From positions 3,035,001-3,099,000 of the forward strand of contig NZ_CP073747.1 in assembly GCF_024398015.1 (NCBI RefSeq): a stretch of DNA of 64,000 bases, written 5' to 3'. A program made the position numbers and the translations under genes. This document shows, piece after piece, positions 54,774 to 64,000 of this stretch. Position 1 is the stretch's first letter, and every line of letters begins with the position of its first letter. This stretch comes from Kordiimonas sp. SCSIO 12610. Lineage in GTDB: Bacteria > Pseudomonadota > Alphaproteobacteria > Sphingomonadales > Kordiimonadaceae. The notes beneath the pieces were generated by a model. It was given only the letters and a program-made list of their open reading frames with translations, did no database searches and had not been told where the DNA came from.

Positions 54774-56336
54774 TTAGGCTTCTACGGCGCCCGCTTTACC
54801 TGCTTCAATTACAAAGCTTTTAAGTGTCGTCGCCGATGCAGCCGGGTCAGTGACATCACTCATCGTCCGCAAATCAGTGCGCCATTCCTTTTTAGTAAGA
54901 TTAACAAGCGAATATCCGCGGTATCTGCCATCAAAAAACTTAATATGCGGATTTTCAGGCAAGGTCGCAACCGTCTGGTTATGATAATAGTTTGGTGATG
55001 TAATCGACGTGCAAACAAATTCAGAAGCAATTGTTTCTGAATCAGGGTTTTTGAAATCTGTTTTCACATCAGCCGTGTAATAGGCATGAACATCGCCGCC
55101 AATGATAACAGGATTATTAGGCTTCCTGCGCCCGATCATATCAATCACGCGCTGCCGCGCCGCGGGATACCCATTCCAATCATCGCTCCCGACAGCCCAG
55201 CCGGGACCAACTTCGCGGTCATGGTCAGAGAAGATTGTTTGCTGCGCCAATACATTCCATGTGGTGCCGCGCCGAGCAAATCCATTATTCAACCAACGTT
55301 CCTGATCAGCACCTAAAATAGTTCGCGCCGGATCAAACAATTCACGGCAGCGTCTACCGATTGTTTGCCATCCCCCCTCTTCAGCAGTTTGGCATGCATG
55401 ATCATCACGGTATTGACGATTATCGATCATGTTAAATTCAACCAGATCACCAAACCATAAGCGATGATAAAGTTTCATATCGGGTCCAACAGGACGGGCT
55501 GACCTTCTGAGCGGTAAATGTTCATAATATGCTTTATAAGCGGCAGCGCGGCGCTTTATGAACTCTTTTGGATCTTCATAATGCTCGCCCTTATCATCGG
55601 CGTAGTCATTATCAACCTCATGATCATCCCAGGTAAATAACCAGCTCGTGTGGCGGTGTGCTGCCTGCAAATCTTGATCTAATTTATAAGCAGCATGGAT
55701 CGCCCGGTATTCAGTAAGGTCTGTTGCTTCATTAACAGGGACATGACGCACAAGCGAGCTATCCCATGTGCTTTCGTATATATAATCGCCAAGGTGAATA
55801 ATCAGTTCAGGGTTTTGCGCAACCATATCGCGGTATGCACTGAAGTATCCCATTTCATATTGCTGGCAACTGGCAAAAGCAAACCGCATTTGATCCAGTG
55901 ATGCCCCAATCATAGGGGTCGTAATCGCACGCCCTACAGGGCTAATTTCATCGCCAGCCTTAAAGCGGTACCAATATTCACGACCTGCATCAAGGCCAAC
56001 CAAATCCACATGAACTGTATGTGCATTTTCAGGATGTGCCAAAACCCTTCCTTGTTGCACAACTCGCTTAAAATTGGGATCAAGCGCAACCTCGTAGCCA
56101 ACAGCAATTGCCTTATAACCAGTTGCCGTGGGATCAAAGGGGTTGGGTGCCAACCGCGTCCATATCACGAAACCTGATGGTAGTGGATCCCCGGACGCTA
56201 CGCCCAGTTTAAAGGGATAGTCCAAAAACCGTGGTTTAACATCCTGCCATTCACCTGCAACTGTCGGCTTCGCTAACGCAAGTGCAGCCATACCGCTTGC
56301 ATACTGCATCATTGCGCGTCTTGAAATTTTCACCAT
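54774..56336 (-). CDS. phoD: PhoD-family alkaline phosphatase
   Basis: 520 residues with a twin-arginine-type signal (SRRAMMQYASGMAALALA), then a Ca/Fe-dependent phosphatase of the PhoD group. Metal and active-site blocks are FAFASCQQYEMGYF, HLGDYIYE, TWDDHEVDNDYADD, QQTIFSDHD and GGDVHAYY. The enzyme is secreted folded by Tat and releases phosphate from phosphodiesters or monoesters. Regulation by phosphate is typical of the family, but I did not find a confident Pho box. Confidence 0.95.
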   Translation of the reverse strand: MVKISRRAMMQYASGMAALALAKPTVAGEWQDVKPRFLDYPFKLGVASGDPLPSGFVIWTRLAPNPFDPTATGYKAIAVGYEVALDPNFKRVVQQGRVLAHPENAHTVHVDLVGLDAGREYWYRFKAGDEISPVGRAITTPMIGASLDQMRFAFASCQQYEMGYFSAYRDMVAQNPELIIHLGDYIYESTWDSSLVRHVPVNEATDLTEYRAIHAAYKLDQDLQAAHRHTSWLFTWDDHEVDNDYADDKGEHYEDPKEFIKRRAAAYKAYYEHLPLRRSARPVGPDMKLYHRLWFGDLVEFNMIDNRQYRDDHACQTAEEGGWQTIGRRCRELFDPARTILGADQERWLNNGFARRGTTWNVLAQQTIFSDHDREVGPGWAVGSDDWNGYPAARQRVIDMIGRRKPNNPVIIGGDVHAYYTADVKTDFKNPDSETIASEFVCTSITSPNYYHNQTVATLPENPHIKFFDGRYRGYSLVNLTKKEWRTDLRTMSDVTDPAASATTLKSFVIEAGKAGAVEA

Positions 56337-56475
56337 GACCCCACTCCAATGTTAATACCAATTACTGTAACTATAAAACCAAACTCAGTCTTTACGCCAT
56401 AGCTTGCCCTTTTGCCACATTTATGCGATCCCTTTTACATTGATGTGACATTCACAGACCTTATGGGAGGGGTTC

Positions 56476-56970
56476 TTGGTAAATATCAAACCATATGTGC
56501 ACGAAGACTGGCCTGTTGTAGAACAAATCTATAAAGAGGGTATCGAAACTGGTAACGCCACCTTCGAGACCGAACCCAAAAGCGAGTCACAGTGGTTGGT
56601 GTCCAGCATGCCTGACAGTCGCCTTGTTGCGTGGGACTGGGACAACACAATCGCAGGATGGGCAGTAATGTGGCCAGTTTCTGACCGTTGTTGTTACGCC
56701 GGTGTTGCCGAGGTGAGCATTTATGTTGGTGCACACGCACGTGGCCAGGGGGTTGGCAAAGTCTTGTTAAACGCTCTTGTTGAGACATCAGAGCGAATGG
56801 GATACTGGACACTGCAAGCGAGTATCTTGAAAGAAAATAAAGGTTCAATCGGCCTTCATAAGTCATGTGGTTTCAGACAGATCGGCATTCGTGAAAAGCT
56901 TGGTGAACTGAACGGCGTATGGCGTGATGTCGTCTTAATGGAAAGACGCAGCAAAAACATTGGTCGATAA
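56476..56970 (+). CDS. GNAT N-acetyltransferase, phosphinothricin-acetyltransferase-like
   Basis: 164 residues. YKEGIETGNATFETE is the substrate-loop region of the PAT/YncA group, and VSIYVGAHARGQGVGKVLL carries the acetyl-CoA loop (R-G-Q-G-V-G). HKSCGFRQIGIREK is the usual late motif. No ATG fits; the TTG start five bases after GGGAGG is the natural choice. Homologues acetylate phosphinothricin, methionine sulfoximine or related amino-acid analogues, and the native substrate here is unknown. Confidence 0.9.
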   Translation: MVNIKPYVHEDWPVVEQIYKEGIETGNATFETEPKSESQWLVSSMPDSRLVAWDWDNTIAGWAVMWPVSDRCCYAGVAEVSIYVGAHARGQGVGKVLLNALVETSERMGYWTLQASILKENKGSIGLHKSCGFRQIGIREKLGELNGVWRDVVLMERRSKNIGR

Positions 56971-57103
56971 GTTCGATTGAGCAGAATTTTCTGCGCAGAC
57001 AAAAAAATATAAAATAAATGTCCGCTTTCCGCGCGCTCAATCGACGTTATTATGAATGCAGCAATTTTGCAGCGTTCATAATATTTTCGAAAAGGAAACC
57101 GAT

Positions 57104-57457
57104 ATGAGCAATTTTGCCCTTCTTCTTAATCACAAGCCTGACCGTTACGATAATCTATCTGATGCAAAAATGATGGATATCGTAAAAGACTATATTGCCT
57201 GGATCGAAAAACTTACCGCTGAGGGTATTTATCAAGCCGGGGAAAAACTTATTCCGGCTGCGGGCAAAACCCTTACCAAATCTTCTGGCAATATTGAAGT
57301 TCACGATAGCCCCTTTACCGAACTTAAGGAAGTTTTAGGTGGGTTTATGATCATCAAGGCTGACGATTATAATCATGCTATTGAGACCGCCAAATCATGC
57401 CCACACCTTGTTCATAATGAAAGCCTTGAGATACGACAAATTCACGATGTCGATTGA
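57104..57457 (+). CDS. YCII-related (DGPF) domain protein
   Basis: 117 residues from the ATG at 57104, preceded by AAAGGAAACC. The frame opens 16 codons earlier without a ribosome binding site. It has the YCII/DGPF fold: FALLLNHK near the start, AGEKLIPAAGKTL, DSPFTELKEVLGGFMIIKADDYNHAIETAKSCP in separate conserved blocks (PFTELKE, GGFMIIKAD, A-x-x-x-CP) and IEVRQI-like end (LEIRQIHDV). Proteins of this type are the standard partners of ECF42 sigma factors, and here the sigma gene overlaps by 11 bases. The molecular role is unknown. Confidence 0.9.
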   Translation: MSNFALLLNHKPDRYDNLSDAKMMDIVKDYIAWIEKLTAEGIYQAGEKLIPAAGKTLTKSSGNIEVHDSPFTELKEVLGGFMIIKADDYNHAIETAKSCPHLVHNESLEIRQIHDVD

Positions 57458-58703
57458 AATCAAAAAGCTGATTGATACTACCGTCCGGCGAGAACGAGGT
57501 CGCCTGATTGCAGATCTGGTTTCTCGTATCGGACAAAACAACATAGAACTCGCTGAAGATATGGTGCAAGAAGCAATAAGTGCGGCCTTACATCAATGGA
57601 GCTTCTCTGGCCTTCCTGACAACCCCGGAGCTTGGCTTAACCGGGTGGCACGCAACAAAGCCTATGATCAAATCAGGAAAACAAACAGGGAAATACTGAC
57701 GAACCAAATAGAGGACAAAGATACTGTTAGTGATATTCCGTCAAACGTTCTGACAGGTGATCAAATTCAGGATACTGAATTACAACTATTCTTCCTATGT
57801 TGCCGACAGGATTTAAATGAGAAAGAGAGATTATGCTTAACGCTCAATCTTGCGTGCGGTTTCACAGCGGGTGATATCGCCGCTGCTCTTCTAATGAGTG
57901 AACATGCAATCGCAAAGCTATTATCCAGAACCAAAAGGAAATTACGGTCCAACAGAAAAGCAACACTTAAAAGCCCGACAATATTTGAAATGAAACAGGG
58001 AATAACGCTGGTTCACAAAGCAATATATTTGTTATTTTCTATCGGGTATTCATCAACAAATTCACACACGACTATCCAGCGAGAATTAGCTTTTGAGGCA
58101 TTACGTTTGATCAAACTACTATTGGCCAACGAACAAACGCAAACCCCCTCTGGCCATGCAATCGCTGCAATCATTTGTTTTCAAAGTGCCCGATTTGAAG
58201 CACGGTTCGATAAAGACGGCAATATTATCCTGTTCAAAGATCAAGACCAATCGCTTTGGGATAGATCATTGATTAATGAAGGGTTTGCACATTTAAGTGC
58301 TTCAAAAAACACATCAGCGCTATCACGGTACCATATTGAAGCCGCGATTGCCTCCGTCCATATATTACCAACTGATGGTAGTGGATTGAATTGGCAATTG
58401 CTTAGCAATCTATATAAACAATTAAACGACATGACCCCGTCCCCAATTGTGCGACTGAACAGAGCAATTGTAGAGATGATGCAAGGAAACTTATCTGAAG
58501 CACAACAACTGTTAGAAACCTTATCCAATGACAAGCAGATCAAGAACTACGCACCATATTATCTGGTACTCGGGGAATTTTGCCATAGATGCGGCAATAA
58601 TGATGACGCTAAAGCCAATTTCGATCGCGCATTGCAAAGCGGTATAAATCTGTCGCTTGAGCAATTTTTGAAAAACCGAATCTCCGATATTACTATCAAC
58701 TGA
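57447..58703 (+). CDS. ECF42-type RNA polymerase sigma factor with C-terminal TPR-like extension
   Basis: 418 residues from the ATG at 57447. Sigma region 2 covers residues ~10-80 (AEDMVQEAISAALHQW, PGAWLNRVARNKAYDQIRK), region 4 residues ~110-165 (KERLCLTLNLACGFTAGDIAAALL). A ~230-residue helical C-terminus follows (LLFSIGYSS, ALRLIKLLL, YHIEAAIASVH, VRLNRAIVEM), the TPR-like extension that defines ECF42. The group has no anti-sigma factor; the extension is thought to control activity. The start overlaps the YCII gene. Two upstream in-frame ATGs (57375, 57417) lie deeper in that gene and are less likely. Confidence 0.92.
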   Translation: MSIEIKKLIDTTVRRERGRLIADLVSRIGQNNIELAEDMVQEAISAALHQWSFSGLPDNPGAWLNRVARNKAYDQIRKTNREILTNQIEDKDTVSDIPSNVLTGDQIQDTELQLFFLCCRQDLNEKERLCLTLNLACGFTAGDIAAALLMSEHAIAKLLSRTKRKLRSNRKATLKSPTIFEMKQGITLVHKAIYLLFSIGYSSTNSHTTIQRELAFEALRLIKLLLANEQTQTPSGHAIAAIICFQSARFEARFDKDGNIILFKDQDQSLWDRSLINEGFAHLSASKNTSALSRYHIEAAIASVHILPTDGSGLNWQLLSNLYKQLNDMTPSPIVRLNRAIVEMMQGNLSEAQQLLETLSNDKQIKNYAPYYLVLGEFCHRCGNNDDAKANFDRALQSGINLSLEQFLKNRISDITIN

Positions 58704-58801
58704 TATTCAAATATGTTCTTTTTTTGTTCCATGTCGACATAAAACATCATAAGTTGTCATTACACACCTAAAATATGCATGATTAACATTGGGGAATCAG
58801 T

Positions 58802-59725
58802 ATGAAAGTCATATCTCATTATGCACTCATTTACCTGTTCATGCTTATTTTCAATACTATCAAGCCCGTATCAGCGGATTTCATAGCCAGTACACTTGAA
58901 CCAATCCATATTATGCAGAAAGACGGCTCTGTTCATGATTTGCAGGCCGAACATGCCTTTTCAAAAATGTCACTTGAAGAACTGAAAGCAATTGATAGAT
59001 CATCACTAACAAAATCACAGAGAAAGCTTCACCGAAAAGCTTTAAAAATTGCCAGAAGGAATGCAAAGGCGCTCAGAAAACAACAAGAGCAATACGATAA
59101 AAAACTGAAGAAACGCCAAAGAAAAATTAGAGGGTTTATTCGATCTGCCTCAGTTATTGCTGGTGACAAATTTGACCAGGAAGCCCAAATATATGGGAAA
59201 AACATCTCCAAACTAAACTTTTTCACTGATTATTCGGAAGATGTTTTACTGCGTGCATTCGTCAAAGACATACACAATATTAAAATTCAAATTTATATTG
59301 GGGTCGGATATAAATCAAAGCCTGAACCAATAAATTTGAGCCAAAACGGCGCCCCAAAATGGCGCAACTATTATGGCATTACCTTGCCGGGCGGTACTAA
59401 CCTCGTCACCTATCAAATCGATAGGTCTGTTAAAAACTGCGATGAAAACATTTGCAATATGAGCGAAATCATCGCTGGCAACATTGATTTCCATGACCTC
59501 GTTAAACTTGCGTCAAATTTCCAACCGCTCGAATATAAAGTCAAAACACAACTCGCAAATGACTATGTCTCATACCTATCCAATGAATATGTGATCGCTT
59601 TCCTAACCGCAATCATGGCCGAACTTCATAGGGCAGATCCCAAATTCGAAGGTTCTTTGACCTTTCTACAAGGCTTAACAGACTCCCTTGGTCCAGGAAT
59701 AGCAAGGCCCACATCGCTAGACTAA
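58802..59725 (+). CDS. Hypothetical secreted protein with a strongly basic helical segment
   Basis: 307 residues, not recognised. A signal peptide (YLFMLIFNTIKPVSA) ends near residue 28. Residues ~58-118 are very Lys/Arg/Gln-rich and helical (SQRKLHRKALKIARRNAKAL, QEQYDKKLKKRQRK), likely a coiled coil with high positive charge. The C-terminal ~180 residues are a mixed domain with two cysteines (KNCDENICN) that could form a disulfide. The monocistronic gene lies 98 bases after the sigma factor and converges on the DUF3179 gene. A nucleic-acid- or polyanion-binding role in the periplasm is only a guess. Confidence 0.65.
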   Translation: MKVISHYALIYLFMLIFNTIKPVSADFIASTLEPIHIMQKDGSVHDLQAEHAFSKMSLEELKAIDRSSLTKSQRKLHRKALKIARRNAKALRKQQEQYDKKLKKRQRKIRGFIRSASVIAGDKFDQEAQIYGKNISKLNFFTDYSEDVLLRAFVKDIHNIKIQIYIGVGYKSKPEPINLSQNGAPKWRNYYGITLPGGTNLVTYQIDRSVKNCDENICNMSEIIAGNIDFHDLVKLASNFQPLEYKVKTQLANDYVSYLSNEYVIAFLTAIMAELHRADPKFEGSLTFLQGLTDSLGPGIARPTSLD

Positions 59726-59745
59726 CAGCTAAAATAATGCGCCAG

Positions 59746-61119
59746 TTATTTAACCAGTCGTGTTTTGGGATATGTTGCATGCCAACCAAACCAAAACGCA
59801 CGGTGATACGGAAGGCGATTTAGTTTGCGACCATCGCCCGCAATCAAGGCCTCTTCCGTCAATCGCCACGTGCCGCCCTTTTTGTCTTTTAGTGTTGAGG
59901 CACGGTCATAAGATGCAAATTCAACCCCCTCAGGGTCATAAACACGGTTGGCACCACTATCATCTGTCAATACAACCAGTTTCTGGAACCCAACCTGATC
60001 GGAATAAATTGGATGCCTGTTCAAAAATTCAGTATCAATCGCTAACTGGTCCTCAGGCGCCGACTGAAACCTAAGCGCCAGAACTTCTTGTTTGTTTTTC
60101 AGGCGTTTATCCTGAAAGGGTGTATTGAACATCAAGCGATCGGTCGAAAAATATTCCTGATATGCGATGCCTTCCCCGTAATCGCGGTAATGCCCGGTAT
60201 CAAGCGATAATACTGTTGTCTCAGGATGGCGTTTTTTCCAATTCCCCCATGTGGTTGTAACCACGCTTAAATGCTTAAGCGCAATACCTTTGCCTGCAAG
60301 GGGACCAAGAACAGGTTCACCCTTTATGGTATTCCATAAGGATTGTGTCGCTTCGTCATACATCAGCTTGTTCGAACGATACAAGAAACCACTTGTCCCA
60401 AGCTTATGTTGAACACCATCAAATTCGGTTACATAGGGAATAACTGTTCCGCAGAGAGTACAATAAACACCCGCAATATTAACGCCTCCAATATCGTCAA
60501 CAAACATCTCGTGCCAAGCGAGAATTCGCTTGGGATAAGCGCGTGCATCACCATTGATTTCAATCCCGAAAACAATATTATCGTCATCCAGATAATCAGC
60601 GTCAGAGGCAGAAAGCATTTCGGGATAGCGAAGCGGTGGAATACCGTCCTGTACGACACCACCCCAACGAATTTCATCCAAACGAATACGGGCACTATCC
60701 TGTCGGTCTGCAAAATATTTCTCAAACTTGGGGTCAATTTGGCGATATAAATCAGCTTTAAAGTCCGCATAGGCAGGCGTTATTTGTTCATTTTGGTTCC
60801 ATAACCACTGATACCAACCGTTAAGGTCATCCCCAATATCTTCTCCGGTTTTTCTCTGTAACAATTCCAAGATATCGATTGAAACACGCCGCGAAGCAGC
60901 AAACCGTGCTGATTCCAGAAGCTGAGGTATATATGCAGGCGACCAATCCTTTTCTATTTCGTCAAGTGCACTCCGCGTTACCGCTGGATCGGTCGTGTAA
61001 AACAACACCTTAAAAACAGTATCATCAACGTATGTTTCTGACTTATCTGTTCCTGCTAACACGGTTTGTGACACCGCTACGAACAAGGTAAACACTACAA
61101 TATGAATAGAGAAATTACG
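59746..61119 (-). CDS. DUF3179-domain exported protein
   Basis: 457 residues from the ATG at 61119, which follows GAGG at good spacing; longer starts lack one. A signal peptide (FSIHIVVFTLFVAVSQTVLAG) and a ~130-residue helical lead are followed by the DUF3179 domain. Its hallmarks are FGIEINGDARAYPKRILAWHEM, GVYCTLCGTVIPY (conserved C-x-x-C), SGFLYRSNKLMYDEATQSLWN and LDTGHYRDYGEG. DUF3179 proteins are common in marine bacteria and archaea. Their activity is not established, although the CxxC and His residues suggest metal or redox chemistry. Confidence 0.88.
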   Translation of the reverse strand, partial: RNFSIHIVVFTLFVAVSQTVLAGTDKSETYVDDTVFKVLFYTTDPAVTRSALDEIEKDWSPAYIPQLLESARFAASRRVSIDILELLQRKTGEDIGDDLNGWYQWLWNQNEQITPAYADFKADLYRQIDPKFEKYFADRQDSARIRLDEIRWGGVVQDGIPPLRYPEMLSASDADYLDDDNIVFGIEINGDARAYPKRILAWHEMFVDDIGGVNIAGVYCTLCGTVIPYVTEFDGVQHKLGTSGFLYRSNKLMYDEATQSLWNTIKGEPVLGPLAGKGIALKHLSVVTTTWGNWKKRHPETTVLSLDTGHYRDYGEGIAYQEYFSTDRLMFNTPFQDKRLKNKQEVLALRFQSAPEDQLAIDTEFLNRHPIYSDQVGFQKLVVLTDDSGANRVYDPEGVEFASYDRASTLKDKKGGTWRLTEEALIAGDGRKLNRLPYHRAFWFGWHATYPKTRLVK

Positions 61120-61253
61120 CATAACAAACCTCATGACTATTATGCGTAAATATATAAACATAGGGCCGAGCGCGCCAATGAAGCCAAAGTCACACTTTCG
61201 CTAGGTATGGTGTGATATAAAAGCTCGGATAACCCTGGCGAACCCGTTACCCG

Positions 61254-63398
61254 TTATGTCATCTTGCGGTGGCTCTTCGCTTTTTTCGTGCGTGTGCCGG
61301 GCTTACCACCCATTGAGCGCCCTTTGGGCTTCAACCGCTTATCCTCAATACCAAGTTCGCCGGCTTCTAATCGCCTGATTTCATCACGCAAGCGCGCAGC
61401 TTCCTCAAATTCCAGGTTTTCAGCGGCATCCTGCATTTTCTTCGTAAGTTCGGCCAAATGAACCTTCAAATTCGAACCGACACGGTGAACTGCATCTTCG
61501 CCAATATCAACAGTTACATAATCACCGCTTGCTGTATGTTCGATGATATCACCAACATTCTTCTTAACGGTTTTGGGTGTAATACCATGCTCTTGATTAT
61601 AGGCGAGTTGCTTTTCGCGGCGACGATTTGTTTCACCAATCGCACGCTCCATTGATCCTGTAATTTTATCTGCATACAAGATAACCCGACCTTCGGCGTT
61701 TCGCGCCGCTCGGCCAATGGTTTGTACAAGCGATCGCTCGGACCGGAGGAAACCCTCCTTATCAGCATCCAGAATTGCCACCAATCCACATTCGGGGATA
61801 TCTAATCCCTCACGCAGCAAGTTAATCCCAACCAAAACATCAAATGACCCCAACCTTAGGTCACGGATGATTTCAATCCGCTCCAAGGTATCAATATCCG
61901 AATGCATATATCGGACACGAACCCCATTTTCATGCAAATATTCTGTCAAATCTTCTGCCATGCGCTTCGTAAGGGTTGTTACCAAAACGCGCAGCCCCTT
62001 AGCAGCCATAATTTTGGCTTCATGCATCAGATCATCAACTTGCGTATCGACAGGGCGAATATCAATTTCCGGATCAACAAGTCCAGTTGGCCGGATAATT
62101 TGCTCAGCAAAGGTACCGCCTGTACGCTCTAACTCCCAGTCTCCAGGCGTTGCAGACACATAAATGGATTGTGGCCGCATGGCATCCCATTCATCAAATT
62201 TAAGCGGCCTGTTGTCAACACAGCTCGGCAGGCGGAAACCATAATCAGCAAGCGTTCCCTTGCGTTTCGCATCCCCCCTGCTCATGCCGCCAATCTGACT
62301 AACACTCACATGGCTTTCGTCAACAAATAAAAGTGCGTTTTCAGGGATATATTCAAATAGTGTCGGTGGTGGATCGCCGGGGTTACGGCCAGTGAGGTAA
62401 CGGGAATAGTTTTCAATGCCCGCGCAGCTTCCTGTCGCTTCCATCATTTCAAGATCAAATGTTGTACGCTGTTCAATCCGCTGCGCTTCTAGCAAGCGCC
62501 CTTGTTGTTCATATTCCTTAAGACGCTGTTGTAATTCGTGCTTAATGCCTTTGCGCGCCTGATCAAGCGTCGGGCGCGGTGTAACATAGTGGCTGTTCGC
62601 ATAAATTTTCACTGCTTCAAGTGACCGGGTTTTTTCACCTGTGAGTGGATCAAACTCAACAATATCCTCAACTTCATCACCAAACATCATTAACCGCCAT
62701 GCGCGGTCTTCATAATGGCTAGGGAAGATATCAATAATGTCACCGCGAATTCTAAAGGTTCCGCGCTGAAAGGCCTGATCGTTGCGGGTATACTGCATAG
62801 CAACAAGACGGCGTGCCAAATCACGGGTATCGATATCATCACCTGTTTTGATACCAAAGGTCATAGCAGTATAGGTTTCAACGGACCCAATACCGTATAT
62901 ACAGGAAACAGAGGCAACGATAATTACATCATCGCGCTCAAGGATAGCCCGTGTTGCCGAATGCCGCATTCGGTCAATCTGTTCGTTGATTGACGCCTCT
63001 TTCTCAACATAGGTATCAGTACGTGGCACATAAGCTTCTGGTTGATAATAATCATAGTAAGATACAAAATATTCGACGGCATTATTCGGAAAAAAGCTTT
63101 TAAATTCACCGTACAATTGCGCAGCAAGGGTTTTATTAGGCGCCAGAATAAGCGCAGGGCGCTGTGTCGCTTCAATAACCTTCGCCATTGTATAGGTTTT
63201 ACCTGATCCAGTAACCCCAAGTAATACCTGATCTCTGTCACCTGATCTGGTACCATCAACCAACTCTGCAATCGCTGTTGGCTGATCACCTGATGGCTCA
63301 AAATCAGAAACCACTTCTAATTTGACACCGCCCTCAGATTTTTCAGGACGCTCTGGCCGATGGGGAACAAAAGGAATATTTGCTTCGTCAGGAATCAT
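61254..63398 (-). CDS. uvrB: Excinuclease ABC subunit B
   Basis: UvrB is the damage-verifying helicase-like subunit of nucleotide excision repair. From the ATG at 63398 it has 714 residues. Walker A is GVTGSGKT (61-68). [12 protein letters not shown] is the beta-hairpin that clamps [17 protein letters not shown] the helicase motif II region, and [13 protein letters not shown] with QTIGRAARN motifs V-VI. The C-terminal UVR domain ([17 protein letters not shown]) binds UvrC. A GTG at 63446 would add 16 residues not typical of the family. The basic C-terminal tail ([10 protein letters not shown]) is species-specific. It diverges from the aspartate aminotransferase gene. Confidence 0.98.
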   Translation of the reverse strand: MIPDEANIPFVPHRPERPEKSEGGVKLEVVSDFEPSGDQPTAIAELVDGTRSGDRDQVLLGVTGSGKTYTMAKVIEATQRPALILAPNKTLAAQLYGEFKSFFPNNAVEYFVSYYDYYQPEAYVPRTDTYVEKEASINEQIDRMRHSATRAILERDDVIIVASVSCIYGIGSVETYTAMTFGIKTGDDIDTRDLARRLVAMQYTRNDQAFQRGTFRIRGDIIDIFPSHYEDRAWRLMMFGDEVEDIVEFDPLTGEKTRSLEAVKIYANSHYVTPRPTLDQARKGIKHELQQRLKEYEQQGRLLEAQRIEQRTTFDLEMMEATGSCAGIENYSRYLTGRNPGDPPPTLFEYIPENALLFVDESHVSVSQIGGMSRGDAKRKGTLADYGFRLPSCVDNRPLKFDEWDAMRPQSIYVSATPGDWELERTGGTFAEQIIRPTGLVDPEIDIRPVDTQVDDLMHEAKIMAAKGLRVLVTTLTKRMAEDLTEYLHENGVRVRYMHSDIDTLERIEIIRDLRLGSFDVLVGINLLREGLDIPECGLVAILDADKEGFLRSERSLVQTIGRAARNAEGRVILYADKITGSMERAIGETNRRREKQLAYNQEHGITPKTVKKNVGDIIEHTASGDYVTVDIGEDAVHRVGSNLKVHLAELTKKMQDAAENLEFEEAARLRDEIRRLEAGELGIEDKRLKPKGRSMGGKPGTRTKKAKSHRKMT

Positions 63399-63566
63399 TA
63401 CAAAACCATCTTTCACAGATTTACAGTATATTTTTATCAAAAGCACCTCAGATTAGAACAAAGCAAAAACAAATAATATAGAAAAGTCATGATCATACTG
63501 AAAATATGATTTTCTCGGCTTGCGGAAATATATACAGAGGCTTATGGTGCGCCGGCGCAATATTAG

Positions 63567-64000
<434 letters not shown>

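Noticed and set aside
58731-58740. 10-bp palindrome ATGTCGACAT downstream of the sigma factor gene
   Set aside because: Short, single and without a partner site or T-tract; expected by chance in a window of this size.

Overview
The window looks like chromosomal DNA of an alphaproteobacterium, AT-leaning for that class and very gene-dense. The evidence is gene content and order. There is a cox2-cox1-ctaB-small ORF-ctaG-cox3-DUF983-surf1-thrC-M16 peptidase string. There is an ispH-thrB-rnhA trio with a kinase-fold (APH-type) homoserine kinase. Glycine decarboxylase is split into GcvPA and GcvPB, and the glutamate-cysteine ligase is of the plant/alphaproteobacterial type. A Kordiimonadales-like marine lineage would fit, but that is inference. 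I see no tRNA, rRNA, CRISPR array, phage or insertion sequence.

Layout. 1-8.3 kb: start of a flavin-reductase-like gene at the left edge, glmU-glmS (UDP-GlcNAc synthesis), a PhyH dioxygenase with an exported amidohydrolase, an old-yellow-enzyme oxidoreductase and an SPL-like radical SAM protein. 8.4-11.1 kb: a three-gene amino-acid catabolic cassette (aminotransferase, YheO/DauR-type regulator, ornithine-cyclodeaminase-family enzyme). 11.1-17.2 kb: a degenerate REC-EAL protein, then the glycine cleavage operon gcvT-gcvH-gcvPA-gcvPB under a promoter and tandem glycine riboswitch. 17.2-27.3 kb: lipoprotein, ispH-thrB-rnhA, M28 peptidase lipoprotein, SPFH/NfeD pair with a double thioredoxin-fold protein, peroxiredoxin, DsbD-like periplasmic domain and YqgE. 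27.3-36.4 kb: the aa3 cytochrome oxidase structural and assembly operon, running on into threonine synthase and an M16 peptidase, and including a 42-residue membrane protein.

36.6-44.1 kb is the most unusual part: tldD, translationally coupled to an unrecognised GT-A-like protein, followed by a flavin-dependent-halogenase-like protein, then a convergent M1 peptidase and two overlapping, apparently paralogous membrane proteins. 44.1-54.8 kb: ketoacid CoA-transferase, Bcr/CflA efflux, pyrophosphatase, UbiA, an XRE/membrane-protein pair with candidate operators, RsmE, GshA and small conserved proteins. 54.8-64 kb: PhoD phosphatase, GNAT, a YCII/ECF42 sigma pair, a basic secreted protein, a DUF3179 protein, uvrB and the start of an aspartate aminotransferase gene.

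Most genes are housekeeping. Many adjacent genes overlap by 1-4 bases (glmU/glmS, regulator/OCD, gcvPA/gcvPB, ispH/thrB, ctaB/small ORF/ctaG, tldD/GT-like, scoA/scoB), which suggests translational coupling. Several starts were moved downstream from the longest reading frame because a clear Shine-Dalgarno lies inside the extended frame. Functions are read from motifs by eye; no database search was run.
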